DNA of 64,000 bases from Niastella vici (GCF_002077945.1 NZ_LVYD01000046.1:62001-126000), one strand, 5' to 3'; counted from the first letter of the stretch, positions 33,762-43,481 are shown. The notes: a model not told the origin generated them from the sequence alone. A program made the numbers and translations.

Positions 33762-35078
33762 TTAACTTTCATCCTCTTCCGATTCCTCTTCCATATCATC
33801 CAGTATTTCATCAGATGCGGTAACCAGCACTTTATCGATGCGTTGCGCGTCCATATCAATGATCTCGAACTGAAAGCCTTTCCATTCGAAGGTATCGCCG
33901 ATATGCGGAATGCGCTCGAGCTGATACAGGATAAATCCGGCGAGGGTATCAAATTCCTGTTCCACCTCACTTATCCATTCAGTCTTATAAAAATGGCTCA
34001 GGAAATTATAGAAGGGGATCTGTGCATCTATGAGGAAGCTGCCGTCTTTCCGTTTTACAATTTCATAGTAATCTTCATCGGGCTGGGGCATTTCACCTAC
34101 CAGTGCCGTTAAGATGTCGTTCAGGGTAATCATACCCTGCAGGGTGCCGTATTCATCAACGATGAAGGTGGAGGTTACCCGTTGCTGCTTGAACCGCTCG
34201 AGCAGGCGGTAAGCCGTAATGTTTTCCGGAACGAAGATAGCCGGTTTCAAAATGGATTTGAACGCGGTAAAATCGTTGGTTACATACAGGTCTTTTAAGG
34301 AAACCATGCCCTTGATATTATCGAGGTCTTTATCGCAGATAGGGTAAACCGAATGTGGTTCATTGATGATCTTGTCGCGGATGGAATCTTCGGTATCGTT
34401 CATGTCGAACCAGATGATATCGCTGCGGTGGGTCATCAGGGAAGTGATGTTGCGGTCGCTGAGGTGAAATACGCGTTCAATGATCTCCTGTTCCACTTCT
34501 TCAATGGCGCCCTGTTCGGTGCCTTCGCTGATGATCGCTTTTATTTCTTCTTCCGTAACGGAATTGTCAGCTGTGGACTTTATTCTCAGGATCCTCAGGA
34601 ACAAGTTACTGGTCTTGTTCAGCAACCATACAAAAGGGTGGGTGGCTTTGGAGAAATACAGTACCGGTAGTGCTACCACGCGTGCAATTTTCTCTGCCTT
34701 CAGCAGGCCAATGCGTTTGGGGATCAGTTCTCCAAATATAATCGATAAAAAAGTAACAATTATAACAATGATCGTGATGGATATCGTTTGGGCATGGGGC
34801 CGCAGCAACTCAATTTTTTCAATGGAGGGTTGCAGGTATTTGCCAAAGCGTTCACCGGAGTACAGACCGGTAAGGATTGTTATGAGCGTAATACCAATTT
34901 GGGCTGCCGATAAAAACACCTCGGGATTATTAGCCAGGTCAAGGGCCTTGCGGGCAGTTTCATCGCCTTTATTGGCCATGTTCTCTAACCGGGATTTGCG
35001 GGCCGATACCAGGGCTATTTCCGACATTACAAATAAACCATTCAAAAAGATCAACGCCAGTAATATAAAAATTTCCAT
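33762..35078 (-). CDS. CNNM/CBS-domain hemolysin-family transporter (CorC/TlyC type)
   Basis: 438-aa membrane protein. The N-terminal CNNM (DUF21) domain with four hydrophobic segments (FILLALIFLNGLFVMSEIAL; ITIIVIIVTFLSIIFGELIP) is followed by a CBS pair at ~205-325 (LMTHRSDIIWFDMNDTEDSI, TSTFIVDEYGTLQGMITLND) and a C-terminal CorC/HlyC domain at ~345-425. These proteins are linked to magnesium or cobalt export; many are mis-named hemolysins. It lies 21 nt downstream of the PAP2 gene. An acidic tail (DDMEEESEEDES) ends it. Confidence 0.92.
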   Translation of the reverse strand: MEIFILLALIFLNGLFVMSEIALVSARKSRLENMANKGDETARKALDLANNPEVFLSAAQIGITLITILTGLYSGERFGKYLQPSIEKIELLRPHAQTISITIIVIIVTFLSIIFGELIPKRIGLLKAEKIARVVALPVLYFSKATHPFVWLLNKTSNLFLRILRIKSTADNSVTEEEIKAIISEGTEQGAIEEVEQEIIERVFHLSDRNITSLMTHRSDIIWFDMNDTEDSIRDKIINEPHSVYPICDKDLDNIKGMVSLKDLYVTNDFTAFKSILKPAIFVPENITAYRLLERFKQQRVTSTFIVDEYGTLQGMITLNDILTALVGEMPQPDEDYYEIVKRKDGSFLIDAQIPFYNFLSHFYKTEWISEVEQEFDTLAGFILYQLERIPHIGDTFEWKGFQFEIIDMDAQRIDKVLVTASDEILDDMEEESEEDES

Positions 35079-35099
35079 CAGCCGGTTGGTTTGGTTTAA

Positions 35100-35708
35100 C
35101 TAAGATACGGTAAGCGTTCCTATTCGATTGTGAAATAGTTTACTAAGCATAAAACCTATTCCACAACCCAGGAGCGCACCGCAAAATACATCAAAAGGAT
35201 AATGAACCCCTACATAAACCTGGGTATAGGCAATAATAAATGCCCACACGAAAAAAAGTGAGGCCCATTTGCCCATTACCGGTCGTAAGGTGGTGAAAAA
35301 GAACATGGCCTGCGCAAAATGGTTGGTAGCATGTGAAGAGGTGAAACTGGAGCTGTGCGGGCAGTAATTTATAAAAAAGCGCAACTGGGGCCCCATGACC
35401 TCATCCTGACAGGGCCGCACCCTGATAATATAGGGTTTAATGAGCTGGCTGCTGATGAGGTCGCTCAGGGCGGCGCACAAAATAACGCCCATTACCCACC
35501 ACCAGCCTTTAAGGCCGAAATTGCCGGTAACAAATAATAAAAGGAATAAATACAGGGGTACCCAAAAAAGGGTCTCCCTGAAAAAAGGCAGTACGGTATC
35601 CAGAACATTATTGCTCCAATCCTGGTTAATATGAACGATCAACCAGGAATCGAAGGGCTGAATTAGTTGCCAGAATGTTAACAGGCAGGGGGGAACATCA
35701 ACAATCAT
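35100..35708 (-). CDS. PAP2-family membrane phosphatase, atypical third motif
   Basis: 202-aa integral membrane phosphatase, probably for lipid or undecaprenyl phosphates. Motif 1 KPYIIRVRP (91-99), motif 2 FTSSHATNHF (His126) and motif 3 YTQVYVGVHYPFD with His169 and Asp173 are visible. In motif 3 the usual Ser-Arg is Thr-Gln (Gln163), so the Arg that helps bind the phosphate is missing. Five to six helices. Upstream of the CNNM transporter, likely co-transcribed; promoter box TATATTTG lies 6 nt before the start. Confidence 0.88.
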   Translation of the reverse strand: MIVDVPPCLLTFWQLIQPFDSWLIVHINQDWSNNVLDTVLPFFRETLFWVPLYLFLLLFVTGNFGLKGWWWVMGVILCAALSDLISSQLIKPYIIRVRPCQDEVMGPQLRFFINYCPHSSSFTSSHATNHFAQAMFFFTTLRPVMGKWASLFFVWAFIIAYTQVYVGVHYPFDVFCGALLGCGIGFMLSKLFHNRIGTLTVS

Positions 35709-35713
35709 AATTG

Positions 35714-35721
35714 CAAATATA
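35714..35721 (-). promoter_or_regulatory. Promoter -7 box of the PAP2-CNNM unit
   Basis: TATATTTG on the minus strand, five nucleotides before the ATG at 35708; the transcript may be leaderless. On the other strand the TATTTTG at 35743 may serve the divergent LTA-synthase-like gene. Confidence 0.55.
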
Positions 35722-35762
35722 AAATACTATAATTTTAGGCCTTATTTTGTTATCTACTACGT

Positions 35763-37742
35763 ATGGTTAAAATTTCTAAACTGATCCGTTGGATTATATT
35801 AACGGGCTTTATATTCCTGGTTTTATTTACCTGCATGCGGCTGGGGTTATTTATTCTTTCGAACCAGCAAAGTTATGGTCTTCGCCAATTGGGCGGGGCT
35901 TTTATCCTGGGGCTGCGGTACGACATGCGCATGATATCGATATTATTGTTAGTGATGTTGATCCTTGGCAGCATACCGGCGTTGCACCCTTTTTCGAGCA
36001 ATCGCGGTAAAAAGATCTGGATGATCATCCTGGGCATTGCAACTGTTTTTGCGCTTTTCTTCTTTTCTGTTGATTTTGCGCATTATGCCTACCTCGAACA
36101 GCGATTGAACGCCAGTGTATTAAATTACCTCGAAGATGCCCGTATTTCCATGGGCATGGTATGGCAAAGTTACCCGATCGTACGAATGGTACTGGCGGTA
36201 ATACTGGCAGCCGTGTTGTTGATATGGTTAATTTACCGCAGCCACCGCATGGTGAGCAAACAATCGTATACCGGCACCAAACGCAATCGCATCATTTCCT
36301 TCATCGCCACTTTTTTGATCGGCGGGTTTTTCATTTATGGTCAGTTTAATCAATACCCCTTGCGCTGGAGCGATGCTTTTTCGCAGGGAAGCGATTACAA
36401 AGCCTACCTGGCGCTGAACCCGTTTGAAAGTTTTTTCAGCACGCTCAAATTCAGGCACAGCGGTTATGATGAAAAGAAGGTAAAAGAACTGGCCCCGGTA
36501 ATAGGCAGGTATTTTAATTTTACGCCTTCTGACAATCCCCTGCATTTCACCCGCACTATTGAGCCACGGGCAGGGGCCTTTACTACAAAACCCAATGTGG
36601 TACTGGTGATCTGTGAATCGTTCAGCGCTTATAAAAGTTCCATGTTTGGAAATCCGCTGAATACCACGCCATTCTTTGACAGCCTGTGCCGGCAGGGCGT
36701 TTTATTCGACCATTGTTTTACACCTACTTACGGAACCGCCCGGGGTGTGTGGGCCACTATTACCGGTATTCCCGATGTGGAACCTACCAAAACTGCCAGC
36801 CGTAATCCGGGTGCTGTAGATCAGCATACCATCATCAATAATTTTACTGATTACGAAAAATTCTATTTTCTGGGTGGCAGCACCAGCTGGGCAAACATCA
36901 GGGGGGTGCTTACCAACAATATAAACGGACTGCACTTATACGAGCAGGAGAATTTTAAAGCAAAGCGGCTCGATGTATGGGGTATTAGCGATAAAAACCT
37001 GTTCCTGGAAGCCAACAACGTGCTGGCCCAACAGCAAAAGCCATTTTTTGCCATTATTCAAACGGCTGATAACCACCGGCCCTACAGCATTGCAGAAGAA
37101 GACCTGCCCGAATTTAAAAAAAGGGAGGTGCCGGCCGATTCATTGCGTAAATACGGCTTTGAATCGTTGGAAGAAATGAATGGGTTCCGATATACCGATT
37201 TCAGTTACCAGAAATTTATAGAAGCCGCGCGAAAGGAAAAGTATTTCAACAACACCATATTTGTGTTTATCGGCGATCATGGTATTCCCGGCAATGCCGA
37301 TGCCCTTTTCCCACATGCGTGGACGGCCCAGCGCCTCACCAGCATGCATGTCCCTTTGCTGGTGTATGCACCTGGCAAGCTGGCGCCGAAACGGTTACAT
37401 ACCATTGGCTCGCAAACCGATGTATTGCCTACCATTGCCGGTTTGTGTAATATTAAATATACCAACAGCACCCTGGGTAAAGACCTGCTCGACACTGCCA
37501 CTACCGGTTTTGCGTTCATTATTGACCCCGACTCCAAAATGGCCGGCGTTGTAAAGGGCGATTATTTTTACCGTAAACAGTATGAAGGGAAAAAATCAGA
37601 ACTGGTTTCCATTGTCAACAATGATCCCGTGCCTAACGATGCAGCGCATGCGGCCATTGCCCATGATATGGAGGTGTTTACGGAGGCTTTGCACGAAACA
37701 GCGAAGTATATGTTGCTGAATAATAAGAAGGCCGGGAAATAA
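35763..37742 (+). CDS. LTA synthase-like membrane sulfatase/phosphotransferase
   Basis: 659 aa. Five N-terminal membrane helices (residues ~8-200) are followed by an extracytoplasmic alkaline-phosphatase-fold domain. The first metal motif reads PNVVLVICESFSAYKSSMFG, the segment TYGTARGVWATITGIPD holds the likely catalytic Thr, and the distal metal ligands are in TIFVFIGDHGIPGN. In Bacteroidota such proteins probably move phosphoglycerol or phosphoethanolamine to glycans; true lipoteichoic acid is not expected in a Gram-negative cell. Divergent from PAP2, convergent with a methyltransferase whose stop adjoins its own. Confidence 0.88.
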   Translation: MVKISKLIRWIILTGFIFLVLFTCMRLGLFILSNQQSYGLRQLGGAFILGLRYDMRMISILLLVMLILGSIPALHPFSSNRGKKIWMIILGIATVFALFFFSVDFAHYAYLEQRLNASVLNYLEDARISMGMVWQSYPIVRMVLAVILAAVLLIWLIYRSHRMVSKQSYTGTKRNRIISFIATFLIGGFFIYGQFNQYPLRWSDAFSQGSDYKAYLALNPFESFFSTLKFRHSGYDEKKVKELAPVIGRYFNFTPSDNPLHFTRTIEPRAGAFTTKPNVVLVICESFSAYKSSMFGNPLNTTPFFDSLCRQGVLFDHCFTPTYGTARGVWATITGIPDVEPTKTASRNPGAVDQHTIINNFTDYEKFYFLGGSTSWANIRGVLTNNINGLHLYEQENFKAKRLDVWGISDKNLFLEANNVLAQQQKPFFAIIQTADNHRPYSIAEEDLPEFKKREVPADSLRKYGFESLEEMNGFRYTDFSYQKFIEAARKEKYFNNTIFVFIGDHGIPGNADALFPHAWTAQRLTSMHVPLLVYAPGKLAPKRLHTIGSQTDVLPTIAGLCNIKYTNSTLGKDLLDTATTGFAFIIDPDSKMAGVVKGDYFYRKQYEGKKSELVSIVNNDPVPNDAAHAAIAHDMEVFTEALHETAKYMLLNNKKAGK

Positions 37743-38489
37743 TTAACCGGTCTTCTCGGCTATCATTAACATCCGCGGCGAATTTTTGATGTCATACGCA
37801 TTCAGCGAGTAATCCCCGTATACATCTTTCAGCTGCAGGTGATAATAGGCGAACATATCATTGAAATCGCCGAGGGTAAACTTGGCTACTTTTTCGGTGA
37901 ATTCGAGGGGCGCTTCCAGCGTTTCGTCTTCTATTTCTATTTTTTTATAAAAATGGGTTTCATCGTACCATTTGGTGAGATAGTAGGTGACCTCGTCGAT
38001 CTGTTTTTCCTGTTTATGTACCAGGTGGTCTTCGGCATAATGCACATTCAGGTAATCGATCACCACCGTGCCTTTTGATCTTAATGCACTGGAAATGGTC
38101 CTGATGGCGTTGTAATGTTCCCGTTCGGTCCTGAAATAACCAAAGCTGGTAAAAAAGTTAAAGGCGTAGTCGAAATAATTTATCCAGAAGGGAAGGCGCA
38201 TATCATGTTCAAAGAAATGCAGATGACCGTTTTCCTGTTGTTTGGCAATGGCGATACTGGCAGGGGCCAGGTCAATGCCTGTTACGTTGAATCCTTTTGA
38301 GGCCAGCAGTTTTGAATGGCGGCCACGGCCGCAGGCAACATCGAGCAATTTTGCTTCAGGAGCTGGTTTCAGTTTGTCGAGCAACCTGGTAATAAAAGCA
38401 GACGCTTCTTTTTCGTCGTGTTCAAAATATAATTTATGGTAGTAGGGTGAATTGAACCATTCCCTGAACCAGTTGCTGCTGTTGAACAT
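37743..38489 (-). CDS. Class I SAM-dependent methyltransferase
   Basis: 248 aa from the ATG at 38489 (MFNSSNWFREWFNSPYYHKL); an in-frame start at 38540 adds a poorly fitting hydrophobic stretch. SAM-binding motif I is KLLDVACGRGRHSKLLASKG (residues ~47-66) with the acidic end of strand 2 at GIDLAPASI. The rest of the Rossmann fold and a C-terminal cap follow. Substrate cannot be inferred. Ends exactly next to the convergent LTA-synthase-like gene. Confidence 0.88.
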   Translation of the reverse strand: MFNSSNWFREWFNSPYYHKLYFEHDEKEASAFITRLLDKLKPAPEAKLLDVACGRGRHSKLLASKGFNVTGIDLAPASIAIAKQQENGHLHFFEHDMRLPFWINYFDYAFNFFTSFGYFRTEREHYNAIRTISSALRSKGTVVIDYLNVHYAEDHLVHKQEKQIDEVTYYLTKWYDETHFYKKIEIEDETLEAPLEFTEKVAKFTLGDFNDMFAYYHLQLKDVYGDYSLNAYDIKNSPRMLMIAEKTG

Positions 38490-38749
38490 GAAGGCAGTAA
38501 ATTTCAGCAAAAGTAGGGGAGTAATTGGTAAGTTGACCACACGGCCGGCAGGGAATCTACAGGAGAATGGTTATTATACCGTTAAAAATTTAACCCATAA
38601 TTAATTGAAACAATGATTTTTATTTATTGTTTTCCACATGTTGTCCCCTCATATTCAAATGTTCTTTAATTTTCGCTTATCTTCACTTTTCTGATTCCCC
38701 ATCCTGTAAAATACCCTAAACTGGTAGTCCCTGCTAACGGCCAAACTCT

Positions 38750-38757
38750 TATTTTTG
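38750..38757 (+). promoter_or_regulatory. Promoter -7 box of the phosphoglucosamine mutase gene
   Basis: TATTTTTG, exact TAnnTTTG match; start near 38764 and a ~20-nt leader to the GTG at 38785. The gap 38490-38749 shows no other feature. Confidence 0.55.
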
Positions 38758-38784
38758 TAATTATTACTGTTAAACCCTGTTATT

Positions 38785-40164
38785 GTGGCATTGATTAAAA
38801 GTATATCAGGAATTCGTGGAACGATCGGAGGTAAAACCGGAGAAAATCTCACTCCCCTTGATGTGGTAAAATTTTCCGCCGCCTTTGGTAGTTGGGTGCT
38901 TGAAAAGAATTCAGGCAATAAGATTGTTATCGGCCGTGACGGCCGCATCAGCGGCGCTATGGTGCAGCAGTTGGTAGTGAGTACACTAACAGGGCTGGGT
39001 ATCGACGTGATCGATGTTGGCCTTTCTACCACCCCCACCGTTGAAATGGCGGTTGTGTGGGAACAGGCTGCCGGTGGCATTATTATTACGGCCAGCCATA
39101 ATCCCAAAGAATGGAATGCGCTGAAATTATTGAATGGGAAAGGCGAGTTCATTAGCGGTGATGATGGCGCGCAGGTGCTGGAAAAAGCACGTACCGAAGA
39201 TTTCAATTTCGCTGTTGTAGATAAATTGGGGACCTATTCTGTAAATGACACTTATTTACAGAAACACATCGACACTATTGTGAACTATCCGCTGGTCGAT
39301 GTGGAAGGTATTCGCCAGAAGAATTATAAAGTGGTGGTTGATGTGGTGAACTCAACCGGTGCGCTGGCCATTCCACCCTTATTAAAAGCATTGGGTATTG
39401 AAGAAGTGATCGTGTTGAATGAAGAGATCACCGGCAAATTTGCCCACAATCCCGAGCCATTACCTGAAAATCTGACTGCGCTCAGCGCGGCCGTACGCAA
39501 ACACAAAGCCGATCTGGGTATTGCGGTTGATCCTGATGTTGACCGCCTTTGTTTTGTTTGTGAAGATGGCAGCATGTTTGGCGAAGAATATACCCTGGTA
39601 GCTGTGGCCGATTATGTGCTCAGTAAAAGGGTGGGTAATACGGTGAGCAATATGAGCAGCACCAAAGCGCTGAAAGAGATCACCATCAAACATGGCGGCG
39701 AATATTATCCATCGGCCGTGGGCGAGGTGAATGTGGTTGATAAAATGAAAGCGATGAACGCCGTTATCGGCGGTGAAGGCAATGGGGGCATCATTGTTCC
39801 TGACTTGCATTATGGCCGCGATGCGCTCATTGGTATTGGTTTGTTCCTGAGCTCGCTGGCGACCCATAAAAATGGCATCCGCTCGTTCAGGACCCGGTAC
39901 CCCGATTATTTTATCTCGAAAAATAAAATAGAGCTGCAGAACGGGATCGATGTAAAAGACATCTTCGAGAAAATAAAAACCAAATACAGGAACCAGCCGG
40001 TTAATACTGAAGATGGTTTAAAGATAGAATTCGACAGCGACTGGGTTCACTTACGTACATCGAACACTGAACCTATCATCCGCATTTATGCAGAAAGCAG
40101 TTTTGAAACAACTGCCAATAATATCGCACTGCGTTTGATGCATGATATCAAGGAATTTATGTAG
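38785..40164 (+). CDS. glmM: Phosphoglucosamine mutase-type phosphohexomutase
   Basis: 459-aa cytosolic enzyme, GTG start. It interconverts hexosamine-6- and 1-phosphates on the way to UDP-GlcNAc and cell wall. The phosphoserine loop is ITASHNP with Ser104, the magnesium loop DPDVDR has Asp249, 251 and 253, the sugar loop is GGEGNGGI and the phosphate loop RTSNTEPIIRIYAE. It resembles the archaeal/Bacteroidota-type GlmM branch; phosphomannomutase activity is an alternative. Adjacent to cysteine desulfurase but separated by a 233-nt gap with a hairpin. Confidence 0.85.
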   Translation: MALIKSISGIRGTIGGKTGENLTPLDVVKFSAAFGSWVLEKNSGNKIVIGRDGRISGAMVQQLVVSTLTGLGIDVIDVGLSTTPTVEMAVVWEQAAGGIIITASHNPKEWNALKLLNGKGEFISGDDGAQVLEKARTEDFNFAVVDKLGTYSVNDTYLQKHIDTIVNYPLVDVEGIRQKNYKVVVDVVNSTGALAIPPLLKALGIEEVIVLNEEITGKFAHNPEPLPENLTALSAAVRKHKADLGIAVDPDVDRLCFVCEDGSMFGEEYTLVAVADYVLSKRVGNTVSNMSSTKALKEITIKHGGEYYPSAVGEVNVVDKMKAMNAVIGGEGNGGIIVPDLHYGRDALIGIGLFLSSLATHKNGIRSFRTRYPDYFISKNKIELQNGIDVKDIFEKIKTKYRNQPVNTEDGLKIEFDSDWVHLRTSNTEPIIRIYAESSFETTANNIALRLMHDIKEFM

Positions 40165-40356
40165 GCGTCCTTCGATTCCGCTCAGGACCGAAGCGTAAAG
40201 CGTAAGTTAAAATCATCAAACAATCAGGCTTTTATTTTAAATAATATTAGCATAGCCACATAATTCCTTGAACAATTAGCACCTTATACCTGTTTTTTAT
40301 GCTATGTGTGTAATTCAGCGATATTAAAATTTCTTTTCAAATATTTTTTTCAATTT

Positions 40357-40384
40357 TGCTCCGCGTAAGCGGAGCATTTTTTTT
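40357..40384 (+). terminator. Terminator-like hairpin in the cysteine desulfurase leader
   Basis: 8-bp stem TGCTCCGC/GCGGAGCA with loop GTAA, then eight T. It ends only 14 nt before the desulfurase start codon at 40398 and 193 nt after glmM. It is either the glmM terminator or a leader attenuator. 40165-40356 shows nothing else. Confidence 0.8.
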
Positions 40385-40397
40385 AAACAGAAACTAC

Positions 40398-41537
40398 ATG
40401 TCGAACAAGGCGACCCGTATTTATTTTGATAATGCAGCCACCACACCGCTTGACCCCGCAGTGCTGGAGGCCATGATGCCTTACTTTACCGATAAGTTTG
40501 GCAATCCATCATCTATATACTCATACGGGCGCGAAAGCCGGCTGGCCATTGAAAATGCCCGTAAAACGGTAGCAAAGATCCTGAATGCGCACCCGGCGGA
40601 GATCTTCTTTACATCGGGTGGAACCGAAAGCTCGAACACGGCTATCAATGCCGCAATACATGACCTGGGTTGCCGGCATATTATTACCTCGCCTATTGAG
40701 CACCATGCTACCATGCACACGGTTGATCATCTTTATCATCTGGGCGAAGTGGCCCTGAGCCATGTAAAGCTGTTACCCAGTGGTCATATTGATATGGACG
40801 ACCTGGAGCAATTGCTGGCCAACAGCCAGCAGAAATGCCTGGTCACCCTTATGCATGCCAATAATGAAATTGGCAATATGATCGATCTGCATGCAGTAGG
40901 GAACCTGTGTAAAATGAATGGCGCCATCTTTCATTGCGATACGGTGCAAACGGTAGGGCATTTTCCCCTCGACCTGCGCGCAACGCCTGTACATTTTATT
41001 ACCGGCGCCGGTCATAAGTTCCATGGTCCCAAGGGAGTGGGCATGTTGTATATCAATGAAAATGTAAAGATAAAGCCGTATATCCACGGCGGGTCGCAAG
41101 AGCGGAATATGCGGGCCGGCACCGAAAACCTGTATGGTATTGTAGGGTTTGCAAAAGCCCTGGAACTGGCTACCGAACAATATGACACGCAAAGCAACTA
41201 TATAAAGGGACTGAAGCTGTATATGATGGAAAAGGTGAAAAATGTAGTGCCCGGGGTTACGTTCAATGGCGATCCGCTCGGGCGCAGCCTGTATACCGTG
41301 CTGAGCGTTTCGTTCCCTAAAACCGAAAAATCGGAAATGATCCTGTTTAACCTGGATATAAATAATATCTGCGTCAGCGGCGGCAGCGCCTGTACCAGCG
41401 GGGCCGACCAGGGCTCGCATGTTATTCGCGCCATCAATAATGATCCCAATCAGGTAACGGTGCGGTTTTCGTTCAGTAAACATAATACCAGAGAAGAAAT
41501 TGATTTCGTGGTTGAGAAGCTGAAGGAGATGATCTGA
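40398..41537 (+). CDS. Cysteine desulfurase (NifS/IscS family)
   Basis: 379-aa PLP enzyme taking sulfur from cysteine for Fe-S clusters or thio-modification. The ATG at 40398 gives MSNKATRIYFDNAATTPLDP; an upstream in-frame codon falls in a terminator hairpin. Cofactor Lys207 lies in GAGHKFHGPKGVG, the His pair in SPIEHHATMH, and the persulfide Cys332 in GGSACTSGAD. No IscU or regulator is adjacent, so it may serve general sulfur transfer. Own terminator downstream. Confidence 0.93.
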   Translation: MSNKATRIYFDNAATTPLDPAVLEAMMPYFTDKFGNPSSIYSYGRESRLAIENARKTVAKILNAHPAEIFFTSGGTESSNTAINAAIHDLGCRHIITSPIEHHATMHTVDHLYHLGEVALSHVKLLPSGHIDMDDLEQLLANSQQKCLVTLMHANNEIGNMIDLHAVGNLCKMNGAIFHCDTVQTVGHFPLDLRATPVHFITGAGHKFHGPKGVGMLYINENVKIKPYIHGGSQERNMRAGTENLYGIVGFAKALELATEQYDTQSNYIKGLKLYMMEKVKNVVPGVTFNGDPLGRSLYTVLSVSFPKTEKSEMILFNLDINNICVSGGSACTSGADQGSHVIRAINNDPNQVTVRFSFSKHNTREEIDFVVEKLKEMI

Positions 41538-41571
41538 AAATTGCTTTCTAATTTTGCTTCAAATAAGGATT

Positions 41572-41603
41572 GGCGGGTCGTTGTACAACGGCTCGCCTTT
41601 TTT
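41572..41603 (+). terminator. Rho-independent terminator after cysteine desulfurase
   Basis: 11-bp stem with two G-T pairs (41572-41582 with 41587-41597), loop GTAC, followed by six T. Confidence 0.88.
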
Positions 41604-41656
41604 GTATAAGTCCGTGCTGAAAAAACTTTTATCTTACTGGTAAATTGGGCTCATCT

Positions 41657-43159
41657 ATGTACGTTATCATCGGCGTTGATATTGGTACTTCAGGCACCAA
41701 GGCTATAGCCTATACCCGGGAAGGAGCTGTTATTGCGAATACCTATGTATCGTATAACCCGGTCGACAACCCGCCGGGCCATCACGAGCTGGACCCCGAA
41801 GTATTGTTCAATGCCGTAATTACCAGTATTGAAAAAACGGTACAACAGGTAATTAAGTTAGCCCATAAAATAGAAGGTATTTCTTTCAGTACCGCCATGC
41901 ACAGCCTGATAGCTGTAGACGCCGATGGCCAACCGCTTACAAATGTTATTACCTGGGCCGATGCCCGCAGCGCCGCCTATGCCGAAGCATTGAAGCAATC
42001 GCCGGCCGGTCATGATATTTACCGGTATACGGGCACGCCGGTTCACCCCATGTCGCCCCTGTGCAAGATCATGTGGTTGCGCGATCACCAGCCCCAAATT
42101 TTTGCAGCCGCCCATAAATTCATTGGCATCAAGGAATTTATATTTTATCGTTTTTTCGGTAAATACCTCATTGATCATTCCATTGCCGCTGCTACGGGGT
42201 TGTTCGATATTTATAAAAAGCAATGGTATGAACCGGCGCTGGCGGCAGCCGGCATTGCCAGCGGGCGCCTGAGCGAACCGGTACCAGCCACATACGTTGT
42301 ACATGGACTCAATAAAACCTATGCACAACAGTTAGGTATTGATGCCGGTACTTCTTTTGTCATTGGCGCCAGCGATGGTTGCCTGGCCAACCTGGGCAGC
42401 AACGCCACAAAACCCGGCGATCTGTCGGTCACTATTGGCACCAGTGGGGCCGTGCGCATGATGGCCACCCAGCCGGCCTGGGATAAACAGGAACGGCTGT
42501 TCAACTATATACTCACCGATGAACTGTATGTGAGCGGCGGCGCCATCAACAATGGCGTGGTGTTGTTGAAATGGTATACCGAACATTTTTTGCAAAAGCA
42601 ATTTGCCAGTGGCGACGACCTGGTAGCGTTTGTACAACAGGCAGCCCAGGCGCCGGCGGGTGCCGATGGCCTTCTTTTTCTACCCTATATTATGGGTGAA
42701 CGGGCGCCGGTATGGGATGCAGGCGCCAAAGGGGTATTCCTGGGTATACATGCGGGTCATACCCAGGCGCATTTTATGCGGGCCATTATTGAAGGCATTA
42801 ATTATGCGTTGTATGAAGTGGCTGCTTCGGTAGAAGAAACGGTGGGGCCCATACAACACATCTATGCCAGTGGCGGGTTTATAAAATCACATTTATGGCT
42901 GCAATGGTTAACCGATGTGTTCGGAAAAGAGATAACAGTTATTAATAATGATGATGCATCTGCTGTAGGGGCCGCCCTGCTGGGGTTGCAGGCCCTCGAC
43001 CGGCCGGGCAGGGTATCGTCGCCTGTTATCCACAGTAAGCAAAATTATACCCCTGATGCGGCATTACATGCCCGTTATCAACGGTATTATAAAGTATATG
43101 CTGGTCTTTATATTAAGTTAAAAGATGATTTTCATACGTTAAATGACATACGGAGTTGA
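41657..43159 (+). CDS. FGGY-family sugar kinase, gluconokinase-like
   Basis: 500 aa from ATG 41657; an in-frame TTG at 41645 adds four residues. Both actin-like FGGY domains are present: VIIGVDIGTSGTKAIAYTRE at the N-terminus (phosphate loop), DPEVLFNAVITSIEKTVQQV, the sugar-binding segment STAMHSLIAVDADGQPL and the C-terminal ATP loop (VTIGTSGAVRMMA, IYASGGFIKSHLWLQWLTDV). It most resembles gluconate kinases, but gluconate cannot be separated from other polyols by eye. Single gene with its own terminator. Confidence 0.88.
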   Translation: MYVIIGVDIGTSGTKAIAYTREGAVIANTYVSYNPVDNPPGHHELDPEVLFNAVITSIEKTVQQVIKLAHKIEGISFSTAMHSLIAVDADGQPLTNVITWADARSAAYAEALKQSPAGHDIYRYTGTPVHPMSPLCKIMWLRDHQPQIFAAAHKFIGIKEFIFYRFFGKYLIDHSIAAATGLFDIYKKQWYEPALAAAGIASGRLSEPVPATYVVHGLNKTYAQQLGIDAGTSFVIGASDGCLANLGSNATKPGDLSVTIGTSGAVRMMATQPAWDKQERLFNYILTDELYVSGGAINNGVVLLKWYTEHFLQKQFASGDDLVAFVQQAAQAPAGADGLLFLPYIMGERAPVWDAGAKGVFLGIHAGHTQAHFMRAIIEGINYALYEVAASVEETVGPIQHIYASGGFIKSHLWLQWLTDVFGKEITVINNDDASAVGAALLGLQALDRPGRVSSPVIHSKQNYTPDAALHARYQRYYKVYAGLYIKLKDDFHTLNDIRS

Positions 43160-43328
43160 TCTATCTGTTTGATAGGCAATTGCCTTTTTACCCTTTAACA
43201 TTTTATTTAAATTATCGGGCACAACTGGCATATTTTTTAAGTTATATACAATGAAAGGCTGCACAACTCTGCCTTTCAATCGCTGTGGTTAAGTTAAAAC
43301 AAGTCATCCGCCGCTGGCGGTTGATCAG

Positions 43329-43360
43329 CTGCCCCGATAGGTTATCGGGGCAGTTTTTTT
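43329..43360 (+). terminator. Rho-independent terminator of the FGGY kinase
   Basis: 11-bp stem CTGCCCCGATA/TATCGGGGCAG with a 3-nt loop and seven T. The kinase-acyltransferase gap 43160-43481 holds this and a short GC hairpin (43309-43321), nothing coding. Confidence 0.93.
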
Positions 43361-43481
43361 ATTTGCCCACCGAATTTGCCGGTTTGTGGAATAGGCGGGG
43401 TAGGCCTTGCCGCTTGTCCTATATCATAGGCCGGAAAGGGGAATAGTTGTATATTGTAAAAAGACCCTTAATAAAGTCAGA

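Noticed and set aside
36702-36935. Antisense frames over the LTA-synthase-like gene, and similar long antisense frames over mutS and the ABC genes
   Set aside because: These are mirror frames of strongly conserved coding sequence with no start context or domain.
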